Shown: one piece after another, positions 26,303 to 35,698 of the stretch | Numbering within the stretch: position 1 is the first letter of the stretch | Layout: each line of letters starts with the position of its first letter | DNA from: Rheinheimera sp. 4Y26 | GTDB taxonomy: Bacteria > Pseudomonadota > Gammaproteobacteria > Enterobacterales > Alteromonadaceae | Direction of reading: 5' to 3' | NCBI RefSeq assembly: GCF_025245835.1 | Contig: NZ_JAOBWS010000001.1 | Location: forward strand, 186,001 to 250,000 | Length of the DNA: 64,000 nt | Translations under genes and position numbers: made by a program | The notes under the pieces: generated by a model | Databases searched by the model: none | What the model was told of the DNA's origin: nothing | What the model saw: only the letters and a program-made list of their open reading frames with translations

Positions 26303-27799
26303 TTACATTGAGTGCTGCTGGCGTTTTACTTTGATAGTCAGCACATACAAGGCGGCAATCACCAGACTGGCGGCACCCAAAGCGAGGGCATAAATGGCCT
26401 GGCCGTCAAAAAACAGCTTTAACAAAGTGCCGAGCACTGAAGCGGCCAGCAGCTGGGGCAGCACAATAAAAAAGTTAAACATGCCCATATAAACGCCCAT
26501 TTTCTGGCTTGGCAAAGCATCGGCCAACAGTGCATAAGGCAAAGACAAAATTGAAGCCCAGGCCACGCCGACGCCAATCATTGACAACCACAACAACGCC
26601 GGGTCTTTGATCCATAAAAACGACACTAAACCCAGAGCACCACAGAGCAAATTGATGCAATGGCTGATTTGTAATGAGGTACGTTTAACCACCCAGGGAA
26701 TGATAATGGCGGCAACAGCGGCAAAACCGTTATAAATGGCAAATAACAAACCGACCCAGTCAGCGCCGTCGTTATAGGCGGCTGAGGTTGGGTCATTACT
26801 TCCGTAATGTACTGAAGTGACAGCAGCTGTGGTGTAAATCCACATGGAAAACAGCGCAAACCAGGAAAAAAACTGCACCACGGCCAGATGACGCATGGTG
26901 TTTGGCATGGTAAATAAGTCGTCGACAATCTGCACTAACATGCCGTTGCCTTGTTGGTTTTTCTGCGCGCTGACCAGCCACTGCAATAAACCAAAAGCCA
27001 GCAAACAGCCGCCCAGCACATACAGCTGTTTATCCAGACTATAAAACCAGACCAAAGCCACAGCTGCAGCGCCTATCAGGCTGAATACTGCGCCACTTCG
27101 CCAATAACGGGCCTTATTTTCGCTGGCAGGGGTAACTTCCTCTTCGGCTTCACCAAAGGCCTGCAGCTGCGCCGGGCTGTATTCGGTGGAGCGCATCACT
27201 GTCCAGAGCACGGCAGCAAACAGCACCACACCACCGGCGTAAAACGAATATTTCACTGAGTCAGGAATTTCACCGGCCGGCGCTGTATTGGCCACATCAA
27301 ACCAGTTGCTGAGCATATAAGGCAGAGCAGAAGCTACCACGGCGCCAATACCAATAAAAAAGCTCTGCATCGAAAAACCAAGCGGGCGCTGCTGCTGGTT
27401 CAGATTGTCGCCAACAAAAGCACGGAAAGGTTCCATCGTGATGTTAATGGAGGCATCTAAAATCCACAGCATGCCGGCCGCCATCCACAAAGTGGGTGAA
27501 TTGGGCATAAAAAACAGCGCCAGGGTGGTGAGCACTGCACCATAAAAAAAGTACGGACGACGCCGGCCCAGTTTATTCCAGGTGCGATCGCTGAAATAAC
27601 CCACTACAGGTTGTACCAATAAACCGGTCAGCGGACCGGCGATCCATAAAATAGGAATTTCATCAATGCTGGCGCCCAAAGTCTGGAAAATCCGGCTGAC
27701 GTTGCCATTTTGCAGGGCAAAACCAAACTGAATGCCCAAAAAGCCAAAACACATGTTCCAGATTTGCCAAAAACTGAGATTGGGCTTGTGTTGTTGCAT
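26303..27799 (-). CDS. MFS sugar transporter (SLC45/GPH-like), probable maltose/maltodextrin carrier
   Basis: 498 residues, 12 membrane segments. The start MQQHKPNLSFWQIWNMCFGF, GLLVQPVVGYFSDRTW and LGRRRPYF are typical of the proton-coupled carriers that replace the Mal ABC transporter in Alteromonadales and Xanthomonadales. First gene of the MFS-glucoamylase operon. A short leader contains two palindromes, at 27812-27825 and 27825-27841, that may be operator sites for the LacI-family protein. Confidence 0.88.
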   Translation of the reverse strand: MQQHKPNLSFWQIWNMCFGFLGIQFGFALQNGNVSRIFQTLGASIDEIPILWIAGPLTGLLVQPVVGYFSDRTWNKLGRRRPYFFYGAVLTTLALFFMPNSPTLWMAAGMLWILDASINITMEPFRAFVGDNLNQQQRPLGFSMQSFFIGIGAVVASALPYMLSNWFDVANTAPAGEIPDSVKYSFYAGGVVLFAAVLWTVMRSTEYSPAQLQAFGEAEEEVTPASENKARYWRSGAVFSLIGAAAVALVWFYSLDKQLYVLGGCLLAFGLLQWLVSAQKNQQGNGMLVQIVDDLFTMPNTMRHLAVVQFFSWFALFSMWIYTTAAVTSVHYGSNDPTSAAYNDGADWVGLLFAIYNGFAAVAAIIIPWVVKRTSLQISHCINLLCGALGLVSFLWIKDPALLWLSMIGVGVAWASILSLPYALLADALPSQKMGVYMGMFNFFIVLPQLLAASVLGTLLKLFFDGQAIYALALGAASLVIAALYVLTIKVKRQQHSM

Positions 27800-28212
27800 T
27801 ATGATTCCCCGTCAAAGTGCTTTGAGTCCGTTTTTCGGACTGCTGTTTTTTTGTTGTAGCTAGCATAGCAGACAGATTTTGCGTGCAGCGTGCACAAAGC
27901 AGCGGAAAGGTCCAAACAACAATAAGGCGGGTTTTACCCGCCTTTGTTGCCAGCTTTTTCTGCAAAAACATGTTGTTATGAAGTCGACTGGCGCCTGGTT
28001 TGCGCTCTTGTCTTCAGTTGCAAAACTACGATGCCTGCTTTGATAACGTGAATTGACTGTGACAACAAGATGAATACGTATTCAGACAGCGGCTATTGCC
28101 CAATACTGGTGCAGCTTTGCACCCTGTTGTGCCGCTATCGCGCGCCGCTGCGCAACGAGAGTGCAACGGCTGATGGCTCTTTTGCACTCTCGCGGAATAT
28201 CAGCAGGAGGGA
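27800..28212. other. Intergenic region between the MFS operon and the HDOD gene
   Basis: 413 nt with no gene. It contains the leader palindromes of the MFS gene, a short hairpin AAGGCGGG-tttta-CCCGCCTT... (27924-27943), and an 11-bp perfect inverted repeat CGAGAGTGCAA / TTGCACTCTCG (28156-28166 and 28182-28192) close to the 3' end of the HDOD gene. The rest shows nothing I can name. Confidence 0.55.
27812..27841. promoter_or_regulatory. Two palindromes in the leader of the MFS-glucoamylase operon
   Basis: TCAAAG-tg-CTTTGA (27812-27825) and AGTCCG-ttttt-CGGACT (27825-27841) abut each other just upstream of the MFS start. The first has the size of a LacI-family operator but lacks the usual central CG. 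Confidence 0.4.
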
Positions 28213-29085
28213 CTAACGGTGATAGTGGTTTTCAACGCCGTTTTGCAATAAATAATCACCTAAATCCGGCATTTGCATTTCATCCAGCTCCAGAATATCC
28301 AGCACAGCTTCACCATACTGCTGCCATTCCTGCTCCAGGGTTACATCAAACAGGCTGGCTTCTTCGCCGGTCAGGTGCTCGGCCAGTTTTAAAATGGCAA
28401 ACAGTCGTTTTTCATATAAATCAGTGGATAACAACACTGCATCCGGATTGTGATGGTTGGCAATTACATTAATAATTTCCGGCGCCAGACCCCAGGCCTG
28501 CGCTATCAGATAACCCAGAGTTTCATGGTTGGTATGGAAATATCTTTGTTCAATCTCGGTGTAGAGCATCTGATTGCTCAAACCGACTTTCAGCACCTTG
28601 GCGTAGTCGGGAAACTGCGCCTGGATCAGGCTGATACCGGCATTGTGAAATAAACCCAGGCTATAACAGTCATCGGCACAATCACTGCCCAGGCGCAGCT
28701 GCTGCGCTATCAGCATGGCGGCGCTGCCCACATTCATCGCGCTGTTCCATAGTTTGAGCGTAAAGGGGTCGCTGCGGCCGTCGCTTAAGGTAAAACGCAG
28801 CACCACACTGGTGACCAGTTTAATCACCCGGTTTAAACCCAGAAATTTACAGGCATGTTCAATAGAGCTGATTTTGCGGCGCAGGCCAAAATAAGCCGAG
28901 TTCACCACTTTGAGCGTAAAACCGGCAATGCCGATGTCCATATTAATCAGCGCGGCTATGGTGTTGATATCCGGATCTTCCAGTTCAATTTCCTGTTTGA
29001 TCCTGAGCAATACGTCGGGTTGGGGCGGAATGGTAAAACCGGCCAAAGCATTTTCAACCAACGACATATCAATAGGCTTTACCAT
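28213..29085 (-). CDS. HDOD domain protein
   Basis: 290 residues. The HDOD (HD-related output) domain covers most of the protein: FTIPPQPDVLLRIKQEI, INMDIGIAGFTLKVVNSAYFGL, SLGLFHNAGISLI and the helix ANHHNPDA. These proteins relay signals in motility or second-messenger networks without known catalysis. Transcribed alone on the minus strand; GGAG lies about 8 nt before the start. Confidence 0.85.
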   Translation of the reverse strand: MVKPIDMSLVENALAGFTIPPQPDVLLRIKQEIELEDPDINTIAALINMDIGIAGFTLKVVNSAYFGLRRKISSIEHACKFLGLNRVIKLVTSVVLRFTLSDGRSDPFTLKLWNSAMNVGSAAMLIAQQLRLGSDCADDCYSLGLFHNAGISLIQAQFPDYAKVLKVGLSNQMLYTEIEQRYFHTNHETLGYLIAQAWGLAPEIINVIANHHNPDAVLLSTDLYEKRLFAILKLAEHLTGEEASLFDVTLEQEWQQYGEAVLDILELDEMQMPDLGDYLLQNGVENHYHR

Positions 29086-29211
29086 ACAGCAGCTCCAGAG
29101 GAAAAATAAAAAAACAGTATATCCGCTCGTGTGAAGAACTGCAGTGGGGCTTTTGACAGAAAAACAAAAATTGGCAGGAAAACGGCAGCGCCAAAACGCT
29201 GCCGTTGCTTA

Positions 29212-30198
29212 TTAACCTTTTAATTGTTTTATAAAGGTTTTTAATTCGTTACGCAGAGTTTTCTGCGCCGGTTCTTTTGCCAGTAACGGCGCTATGGTTT
29301 GTTCTGCTGCGGCTTTGTTCTGGCTTTTTAACTGAATTTGCGCCAGCCGCAATAATGCCCAGGAATAAGACGGATGGTCGCTGTCGCGGAAAAACTCAAT
29401 AAAACGACTCAGCGCCTGCGCGCCTTTGTCAGGCTCAATACCTTCCACTGCAGCCAGGCGGCCCACCTGATACAAACTTTCATATTGTTTGCCGGGTTCG
29501 GTAAATAAAGCAGCAGCTTGCTGATGATAACTGCTGGCTTGCAGATGTTGTTTATCCATGCTCAGCAAAGTGGCATAACTTTGCAATAACTCGGCTTGTT
29601 GGGGTTGCTGCTCAATAGCGGTTTTTAACAGCTGCAGCGCTTTTTTCACATCATCCTGCTGCAACACTTTGGCTTTGGCCAGAGTGCCCTGTACCGCATC
29701 TTTTTTGGCAATAGCTTCTGCCACTTTATTGGCTTCATCGATATCACCACCGGCGATGCCGGGCGCTGCCGCATAAAAACTGACCAGTGCCTGCTGATAT
29801 TTTATTTCATCCGGTTGAAGCGCAATGGCTTGTTGTAACAAGGCCAAACCGGCTTTGGCGCGACCCGGTGCCGAGAACAAACTGCCGGCCTGGGCCAGAT
29901 TAAATTTATTGGCGGCCGACAGGTAAAACAATTCAGCGTCGGCCGGATATTGTTTGCGCTGCGCTTCCAGCAGGGGCTCTAAAGCTTCATCTTCGCCCAG
30001 TGACAGCATGCTTTTGTAATGCAGCAGTTGCAGTTGCGGCTGGCTGGCAAAGTCGGGCACGGCAGACAGCTGTTGTTGTAGCTTGCGGTATTGCTGACGC
30101 TCGAGCAGTGGCTGATAGGGGCTGAGATCAGTCTCAGCAGCGACAGCGCCACTGAGCAGGGCAGACATCAGCAGACTCAGCAGTAAAGTGGTTTTCAT
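29212..30198 (-). CDS. Exported TPR-repeat protein
   Basis: 328 residues counted from MKTTLLLSLLMSALLSG, a clear signal peptide (ends AVAAE), with AAGGAAG 7 nt upstream; longer in-frame starts are rejected. The mature part is a series of tetratricopeptide-like helix pairs (QLLHYKSMLSLGEDEALEPLL, AKVLQQDDVKKALQLLKTAIE). A periplasmic scaffold role is likely; partner unknown. Confidence 0.75.
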   Translation of the reverse strand: MKTTLLLSLLMSALLSGAVAAETDLSPYQPLLERQQYRKLQQQLSAVPDFASQPQLQLLHYKSMLSLGEDEALEPLLEAQRKQYPADAELFYLSAANKFNLAQAGSLFSAPGRAKAGLALLQQAIALQPDEIKYQQALVSFYAAAPGIAGGDIDEANKVAEAIAKKDAVQGTLAKAKVLQQDDVKKALQLLKTAIEQQPQQAELLQSYATLLSMDKQHLQASSYHQQAAALFTEPGKQYESLYQVGRLAAVEGIEPDKGAQALSRFIEFFRDSDHPSYSWALLRLAQIQLKSQNKAAAEQTIAPLLAKEPAQKTLRNELKTFIKQLKG

Positions 30199-30238
30199 CA
30201 GAAGCTTCCTTGTTTTGCAAATCAGGTTATTCGACGTT

Positions 30239-30282
30239 AACACAAAGTAAATTGTTATTGTCGGTACAATTTACTTTGTGTT
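30239..30282. repeat. Perfect 16-bp inverted repeat overlapping the end of the DUF2256 gene
   Basis: AACACAAAGTAAATTG (30239-30254) and CAATTTACTTTGTGTT (30267-30282) with a 12-nt loop. The right arm contains the last codons and stop of the DUF2256 gene. There is no T-tract after it. Confidence 0.7.
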
Positions 30283-30426
30283 GTCACGAGGGTGGCGATT
30301 TTTTCTGCAACGTTCTGAACAATATTTCACCTGCGGCCAGTCGCGTTGCCATTTTTTGCGCCAGGCAAAAGCTTTACCACAACATAAGCAGATTTTTTCC
30401 GGCAAATGCAGTTTGTGATGGGCCAT
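30271..30426 (-). CDS. DUF2256 family zinc-ribbon-like protein
   Basis: 51 residues starting [16 protein letters not shown]. Two Cys pairs, CLCC and YCSERCRK, with the conserved [11 protein letters not shown] between, match DUF2256, a short family usually found near cryptochrome/photolyase genes; none is visible here. Probably binds zinc. Its final codons lie inside the long inverted repeat. Confidence 0.85.
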   Translation of the reverse strand: MAHHKLHLPEKICLCCGKAFAWRKKWQRDWPQVKYCSERCRKNRHPRDNTK

Positions 30427-30520
30427 CTGAATTGTGTCTGAATAATAAGAGATACAGCAGCTTACGGAAAAAGGGCGGGGTTGGATTGCGCCCGGCAGCA
30501 AAAGGCCGGGCCAGCAAGGC

Positions 30521-30985
30521 TTAGGAGTCGAGGTAAGGGCGGCCGGCCATCATTTGTTGTGCCAGCTGCAATTCGGCATCGCTGTCGGATAACTGCAACT
30601 CGCCAAACTGCACATCAAACTGAATTAAGTCGTCCTGCGGCATGTTTTGCGCAATCAGTTTATCCGGCACCTGACCGACCTGGCGGTAAGCATTAATGGC
30701 CACCTGAGCGGCTTGTTCCATCAACATAAAAAAGTAACCCAGCGGGAAAGTGCGGAACACTTCGTGATCCAGCTGCGCCCAGCCTAACAGGTCGCCACTG
30801 ATGCTGCCGTCGGCATGATCGGTAAATAACAACGAAACCGCAGGAAAAGGTGGGTTTTCACCTGAGCGGTATTCTTCAACATCCTGTTCGGTAAATAACA
30901 ACACATAACCAAATGCCGGGCAGCCTTCGGCGTCCATATCATCAAAGGCAGCGTCGTAAACTAAAAACAGGCGTTGATCGGACAT
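30521..30985 (-). CDS. Conserved hypothetical protein, 154 aa
   Basis: Starts [18 protein letters not shown]; an in-frame start at 31015 has poorer spacing. Acidic, no signal or membrane segment. The pattern [24 protein letters not shown] and a C-terminal helix ([15 protein letters not shown]) suggest a small soluble alpha/beta protein. I do not know the family. Confidence 0.65.
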   Translation of the reverse strand: MSDQRLFLVYDAAFDDMDAEGCPAFGYVLLFTEQDVEEYRSGENPPFPAVSLLFTDHADGSISGDLLGWAQLDHEVFRTFPLGYFFMLMEQAAQVAINAYRQVGQVPDKLIAQNMPQDDLIQFDVQFGELQLSDSDAELQLAQQMMAGRPYLDS

Positions 30986-31103
30986 CAGGATGGATCCACT
31001 AACTAAAGGGCGCACATTCTACCTAAGGCAAGGCCAGAGCTAAAGAATAAATTCGCCGGCTCTGGCGGTTTTTTCGACATGCTGCGGCCTTAACTACCGG
31101 CCT

Positions 31104-32990
31104 TTAGCTTGACCAGGCGCTGGGTACTTTTGGGATCTCCAGTACCATCAGCAAGAGTTGCAGCAGTAACGCCTCGTTTTCATTGGTGTTTTTATCGGCA
31201 AGTACAGCAGCTTCCAGCATCTCGGCCAGTTGTTTTTTTAACATTGGCGCAGTGTGAATTAAATCCGGCAGCAGCTCTGACAATTGTGCCGGGCTGACGT
31301 CGGGCTGAGCTGTGTGAGCGTCTAACGCTACAGCGGCCAAACCAGCCTGCCAGGCCGATGTTGGCTCAGCACTTTGTTCAGCGCACAGGCTCAGCAATTG
31401 TAATGCCGGTTGTTGTACCTGATGAAAACGGCTGGCTCTGTCTTTTTTGTGCAGCAGCGAGCTGTCAAAGTGCACACCAATCCACAGCTGCAGATAAGCC
31501 AGCACACAGGACTCCAGCAAGTCTTGCCGGCCATCCGCTTTCACCATAGCCTCACAGAGTTCACTGAGTTCCCGAAACTGCCAGGCGGTCAGTTGTTTCA
31601 GGCTGGGGGCTATTAACTGCAGCAGCTGCAGTTTTTGCAAAGGTTGCAGCAGCTGTACCTGGTCGTACAAAGTGTCCACATCCTGCAATAAACCGTCCTG
31701 CCCCAGTTCTTTGATCAGATGCCAGTGTTTGGCCAGTTGCTCTGGCTGCACCAGACAGGCACATAACAAGGCCGGGGCTGAAGGCGCGTGTTGACTGCTG
31801 TGTAATAACAAGGCGGGTAAGGCGCTTAACAGCGCTGCTGCCTGCGGCTGTGATGGCCTGGCAGGCTGTGCAGTGGAGCTTGTCGTTGTGCTGCTGGCCG
31901 TTGTACTGGTGTCATTGCCTTTGCGACGTTTTTGCAGTTGTTCGGCATTTGGAAACTGGCCAAGCCAGCTGGGCTCAATTTTTTTAATCCGTTCTGCCAA
32001 AGGCGGGTGAGTGGCAAATAAGCTGGTCCAGCGGCTGACGGCTTCACCAAAAAATAAATGGCTCATTTCATCGGCATTGGGGTTTTGTACCCTGCTGCCA
32101 ATACTGACTGCGCCTATGGCTTTGAGTGCGCCTGCTATGCCTTGTGGGTTACGGGTAAACTGCACCGCACTGGCATCAGCCAGAAATTCACGTTGCCGGC
32201 TGACGGCGGCTTTAATCAGGTTACCAAAAAAAGACCCCAGATAACCCAGCACCATTAACCCCAAAGCCAGACCAAGCAATCCACCACCATTATTTTTGCT
32301 GCTGCGCCCTGAGCTCAATACGGAAGAACTGCGGCCACTGCTACGCAGCAGGTAATAACCGGCGTGGCCAATAAATAAGATGCCATGCAACAGTGCAATC
32401 AGCCGGATATTCATCCGCATATCACCGTTCAGAATATGGCTGAACTCGTGAGCGACCACCCCTTGTAATTCGTCGCGGCTGAGTAAATCCAGGCAGCCCT
32501 GGGTGATGCCAATGACAGCGTCAGCCGGTGAATAACCGGCGGCAAAAGCATTAATAGATTTTTCCGGCAATAAATACACCGGCGGCACTGGTACTCCGGC
32601 AGCAATGGCCATTTCAGACACCACATTAAGCAGCACTTTTTGTTGTTCATTGGCATTGGCTTTAATCAACAATTCGCCGCCAAGCGCCTGTGCTACTACT
32701 CTGCCGCCTTTACTGAGTTCGGCCTGTTTCGACAAAATAACAATACTGATCACCAAAATCAGCACCAGACTGGTGATGCTGATGGCTTTCCACGGCAGGG
32801 CCGACCAAAACTGCGGATGTTGTGGGTTCAGCAACAAAGCGCTTTGTTCAGGTTGCATCACGCCCAAAGTGATACAAAGCAACAGATTCGTTAGCACTAA
32901 CAGTGACAGCACCGCCAGACCGAATAAAAACACCAGCAGTTTTGTGTTGCGTCTGGCCTGGTCCTGCGCCTGAAAAAAATCGACTGCCAT
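31104..32990 (-). CDS. M48 family membrane metalloprotease with C-terminal extension
   Basis: 628 residues. Two N-terminal membrane segments, then the zinc motif HEFSH (181-185), two further hydrophobic segments and the downstream E of M48 (REFLADASAVQFTRNP). After about residue 350 there is a Thr/Ser-rich linker (STTASSTTTSSTAQPAR) and a helical domain of about 250 residues not found in HtpX. It starts 5 nt after the lemA stop, and LemA-M48 pairs are common; probable role in membrane protein quality control. Confidence 0.88.
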   Translation of the reverse strand: MAVDFFQAQDQARRNTKLLVFLFGLAVLSLLVLTNLLLCITLGVMQPEQSALLLNPQHPQFWSALPWKAISITSLVLILVISIVILSKQAELSKGGRVVAQALGGELLIKANANEQQKVLLNVVSEMAIAAGVPVPPVYLLPEKSINAFAAGYSPADAVIGITQGCLDLLSRDELQGVVAHEFSHILNGDMRMNIRLIALLHGILFIGHAGYYLLRSSGRSSSVLSSGRSSKNNGGGLLGLALGLMVLGYLGSFFGNLIKAAVSRQREFLADASAVQFTRNPQGIAGALKAIGAVSIGSRVQNPNADEMSHLFFGEAVSRWTSLFATHPPLAERIKKIEPSWLGQFPNAEQLQKRRKGNDTSTTASSTTTSSTAQPARPSQPQAAALLSALPALLLHSSQHAPSAPALLCACLVQPEQLAKHWHLIKELGQDGLLQDVDTLYDQVQLLQPLQKLQLLQLIAPSLKQLTAWQFRELSELCEAMVKADGRQDLLESCVLAYLQLWIGVHFDSSLLHKKDRASRFHQVQQPALQLLSLCAEQSAEPTSAWQAGLAAVALDAHTAQPDVSPAQLSELLPDLIHTAPMLKKQLAEMLEAAVLADKNTNENEALLLQLLLMVLEIPKVPSAWSS

Positions 32991-32995
32991 CGAAA

Positions 32996-33586
32996 CTAGA
33001 AGCTCACTTTAGGTGCGGCCTGAATGGCCACAGTGTCGGCAAATTCCAGCAGTTTGGCGTCCTGCTGATGACCAAATACACCTGCTAATAACACGGGCGG
33101 GAAACTTTGTTTGTAGCTGTTATAGGCGGTGACTGCGTCGTTAAAGGCCTGACGGGCAAACGACACTTTGTTTTCAGTGGAGGTGAGCTCTTCCGAAAGT
33201 TGCAGCATATTTTCGTTGGCTTTTAAGTCCGGGTAAGCTTCCATCACCATATTAAATTTGCTCATGGCGCCTTGCAGTGTGGCTTCGGCGCTGGCCAGAT
33301 GGCTGATGGCACCGGCATCTGACGGATTGTTAGCAGCAACTTTTAATTCAGCAAAAGCTGCGTTACGCGCCTGGATCACCGCTTCCAGCGTTTCCCTTTC
33401 ATGCGACATATATCCTTTGGCAGTTTCCACCAGATTGGGGATCAGGTCATAACGGCGTTTGAGCTGCACTTCAATCTGGGCAAAGGCATTTTGAAAACGG
33501 TTTTTTAGTTTGACCAGCTGGTTAAAGATGCTGATGACGTATAACAACAATAAGCCAATGATCAATAACGTAATAAGGCTGCTCAT
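32996..33586 (-). CDS. lemA: LemA family protein
   Basis: 196 residues starting MSSLITLLIIGLLLLYV, with GGGAG 7 nt upstream. One N-terminal membrane segment followed by a long helical cytoplasmic domain with the conserved LKRRYDLIPNLVETAKGYM and the ARNAAF motif. Co-transcribed with the M48 protease gene (5-nt gap). Function of LemA is not firmly known; the pairing points to a shared membrane task. Confidence 0.92.
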   Translation of the reverse strand: MSSLITLLIIGLLLLYVISIFNQLVKLKNRFQNAFAQIEVQLKRRYDLIPNLVETAKGYMSHERETLEAVIQARNAAFAELKVAANNPSDAGAISHLASAEATLQGAMSKFNMVMEAYPDLKANENMLQLSEELTSTENKVSFARQAFNDAVTAYNSYKQSFPPVLLAGVFGHQQDAKLLEFADTVAIQAAPKVSF

Positions 33587-33796
33587 AAAGTCTCCCTGCA
33601 CTGAGTGCGAATAGTTGCGGCGAACAAAAAAATTACTCTAGCACCGTTAACATTAAATTAATAGCAAAGTGGCAGCAAGGCGCAAAACCGCAAAACAACA
33701 GGGCTTTGGCTGCTATTTTTTTGTGGTTGGGCTACTATGGCGCTCAGTACTGCCGGCCTGTAGTGGCCCGAACCATCCGAAGTTTTTGAGGTTGTT

Positions 33797-34120
33797 ATGT
33801 CTGATTTTAAACATATTTCTATTGCTGAAACCTTTGCCAGATTACAACAAAAGCAAGTGGTAATTGCCGATATCCGCGATGAACAAAGTTTTAATGCCGG
33901 TCATATTGAAGGTGCCTATCACCTGACCAATACCAGTCTGCATCAGTTTACCCAGCTGCACGACTACCATACCCCTGTTGTGGTGGTGTGTTACCACGGC
34001 AATTCCAGCCAGGGTGCGGCGCAATATCTGGCGCAGCAGGGTTTTGAAGAGGTGTACAGCATGGACGGTGGTTTTGAAGGCTGGCGCCATAATTACCCTT
34101 TTAGTCGTGGCGAGGAATAA
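33797..34120 (+). CDS. glpE: Thiosulfate sulfurtransferase GlpE (rhodanese)
   Basis: 107 residues, a single rhodanese domain of GlpE size. The active-site loop is [15 protein letters not shown] with the catalytic Cys; [19 protein letters not shown] is the second signature. It transfers sulfur from thiosulfate to an acceptor such as cyanide or thioredoxin. glpG starts 6 nt downstream, the usual order glpE-glpG. Confidence 0.93.
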   Translation: MSDFKHISIAETFARLQQKQVVIADIRDEQSFNAGHIEGAYHLTNTSLHQFTQLHDYHTPVVVVCYHGNSSQGAAQYLAQQGFEEVYSMDGGFEGWRHNYPFSRGEE

Positions 34121-34126
34121 CAGTTG

Positions 34127-34975
34127 ATGTTAAAACTGGCTGAGCTGAACTCTGCCAGCGCCGCGCAAACCTTTGCCGATTATTGTGTGGGCAAAGGCTG
34201 GCATGTCAGTGTGGTGGTGCAAAATCCACAGCGAGCGGAAATTTTCAGTGCGCCCGACTGTATTACGCAGGTGCAGCAGGAGCTGGAGCTGTTTTTACAA
34301 AACCCGGAACTGGACAAGTACAGTCAGGCAGCCTGGAGCCGGAATCAGCCTGCGCTAGCCAGCCAAAGCCTTGGCCTTGGCGACATCTGGCGGCGGATGC
34401 GGCTGATGTCGGGCCTGGTCACCCAAGCTATCGCTTTGTGTTGTGTGCTGGTGTTTGTGGCCCAGCAAATCTGGCCTTTGCCTTTGTATCAGACACTGAC
34501 GTTTTTTCATAACAGCAGCGAGCTGCAACAGTGGTTCAGCTGGCGCTGGCTGACACCTGCGCTGCTGCATTTTTCGGCAGCCCATCTGATATTTAACCTG
34601 CTCGCCTGGTGGTTATTTGCAGGCCGGATAGAACGGCAGCTCGGCGGTTTTGTGCTGCTTTGGCTCAGTCTGGTGGCGGCAGTGCTCAGTAATACCGCGC
34701 AGTTTTTGTTTAAAGACGCCAACTTTGGTGGTTTGTCCGGTGTGGTTTACGCTGTGATCGGTTTTGTCTGGGTGTACGGCTGGCGTTTTAAGCAGCAGCC
34801 GCTGCGTCTGGGGCGTGCCGATATTGGCATGGCACTGCTGTTTTTACTGCTCGGTTTTGCCGACATGCTGTGGGTCAATACCGCCAACTGGGCGCATCTG
34901 TTTGGCCTTGGCAGTGGCATGTTGCTGGCGTTGGCGCAATCCGGGCCCGTAGCGCCTAAGCACAAGGCTGTTTAA
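34127..34975 (+). CDS. glpG: Rhomboid intramembrane serine protease GlpG
   Basis: 282 residues from ATG 34127 (a TTG at 34124 adds one residue). Cytoplasmic N-terminal domain, then six membrane segments with HFSAAHLIFNLLAWW, the nucleophile Ser in FGGLSGVVYA and the catalytic His in NWAHLFGLGSGML. It cleaves membrane proteins in the plane of the bilayer. Forms an operon with glpE and ends at a 38-bp palindromic terminator. Confidence 0.93.
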   Translation: MLKLAELNSASAAQTFADYCVGKGWHVSVVVQNPQRAEIFSAPDCITQVQQELELFLQNPELDKYSQAAWSRNQPALASQSLGLGDIWRRMRLMSGLVTQAIALCCVLVFVAQQIWPLPLYQTLTFFHNSSELQQWFSWRWLTPALLHFSAAHLIFNLLAWWLFAGRIERQLGGFVLLWLSLVAAVLSNTAQFLFKDANFGGLSGVVYAVIGFVWVYGWRFKQQPLRLGRADIGMALLFLLLGFADMLWVNTANWAHLFGLGSGMLLALAQSGPVAPKHKAV

Positions 34976-35003
34976 CTTTGGTGAAAGACAGGCTAAAACC
35001 AAA

Positions 35004-35041
35004 CCATAAAAAAACGCCGGCATGCCGGCGTTTTTTTATGG
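35004..35041. terminator. 38-bp perfect palindromic bidirectional terminator
   Basis: The whole of 35004-35041 is a perfect palindrome: ACGCCGGCATGCCGGCGT core with A7 on one side and T7 on the other. It serves the convergent glpG and FliL-like genes. Confidence 0.9.
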
Positions 35042-35056
35042 TGGGAAGTACGACAG

Positions 35057-35458
35057 TTATTGATACAGGTACTTGGTAAAAAGCACATCCTGCACTGCTT
35101 CAACCCCTGTTTCTTTTTTTAGTAACTCATTGAGGTTGCGTAAAATTTTTAATCTGATTTCTTCGCGGCCGGTCAGCGACTTAATCATGTCTTCCGGCTC
35201 TTTGCCAAAAGTGGCCACTATGGCATTCAGGATCAGCGGTTCGTGGTGCTCAATAATCGGCAGATATTTTTCATCTTTAATCATCAGCTCCATGGTCACC
35301 CGCACATAACCCAGGCTTTTTTGCCCTGTGGTGACGTAATTGGTCACAATATCCGGATCAAAACCGTAATAAACCACTTTGGGTTTGGCTGGTGCCGCCT
35401 CTTGGGCCAGTGTCACCGAACTTACCAATAACAACAGCAGCGCAAATATGTTTTTCAT
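35057..35458 (-). CDS. FliL-like exported protein
   Basis: 133 residues. N-terminal signal (MKNIFALLLLLVSSVTLAQ) instead of the usual retained membrane anchor, followed by the FliL core: YVRVTMELMIKDEKYLP, HEPLILNAIV and the C-terminal LLKKETGVEAVQDVLFTKYLYQ. FliL assists the flagellar stator; this copy stands outside any flagellar cluster, so it is better called FliL-like. Confidence 0.8.
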   Translation of the reverse strand: MKNIFALLLLLVSSVTLAQEAAPAKPKVVYYGFDPDIVTNYVTTGQKSLGYVRVTMELMIKDEKYLPIIEHHEPLILNAIVATFGKEPEDMIKSLTGREEIRLKILRNLNELLKKETGVEAVQDVLFTKYLYQ

Positions 35459-35698
35459 CTAAACCACACTGAGATTTGTTGAACTCCTGAGGCTGACAAG
35501 TGTACCTGAGGCCGTCAGAGCTGGCTATCAGGAAACAACAATTGCCCCTGCCAATTCGCCACAAGCCGTAACCTGACTGATGCGGCTTGTTAACTATGTT
35601 CACGGCGCCGTCACTTTGCCAGAGCGCTTTAATATTTTTACGGTGAAGCCCAGTTGCACTGATCACCGGCTTTGCTGAAAAAGCCGGTTGAAGTTGTT

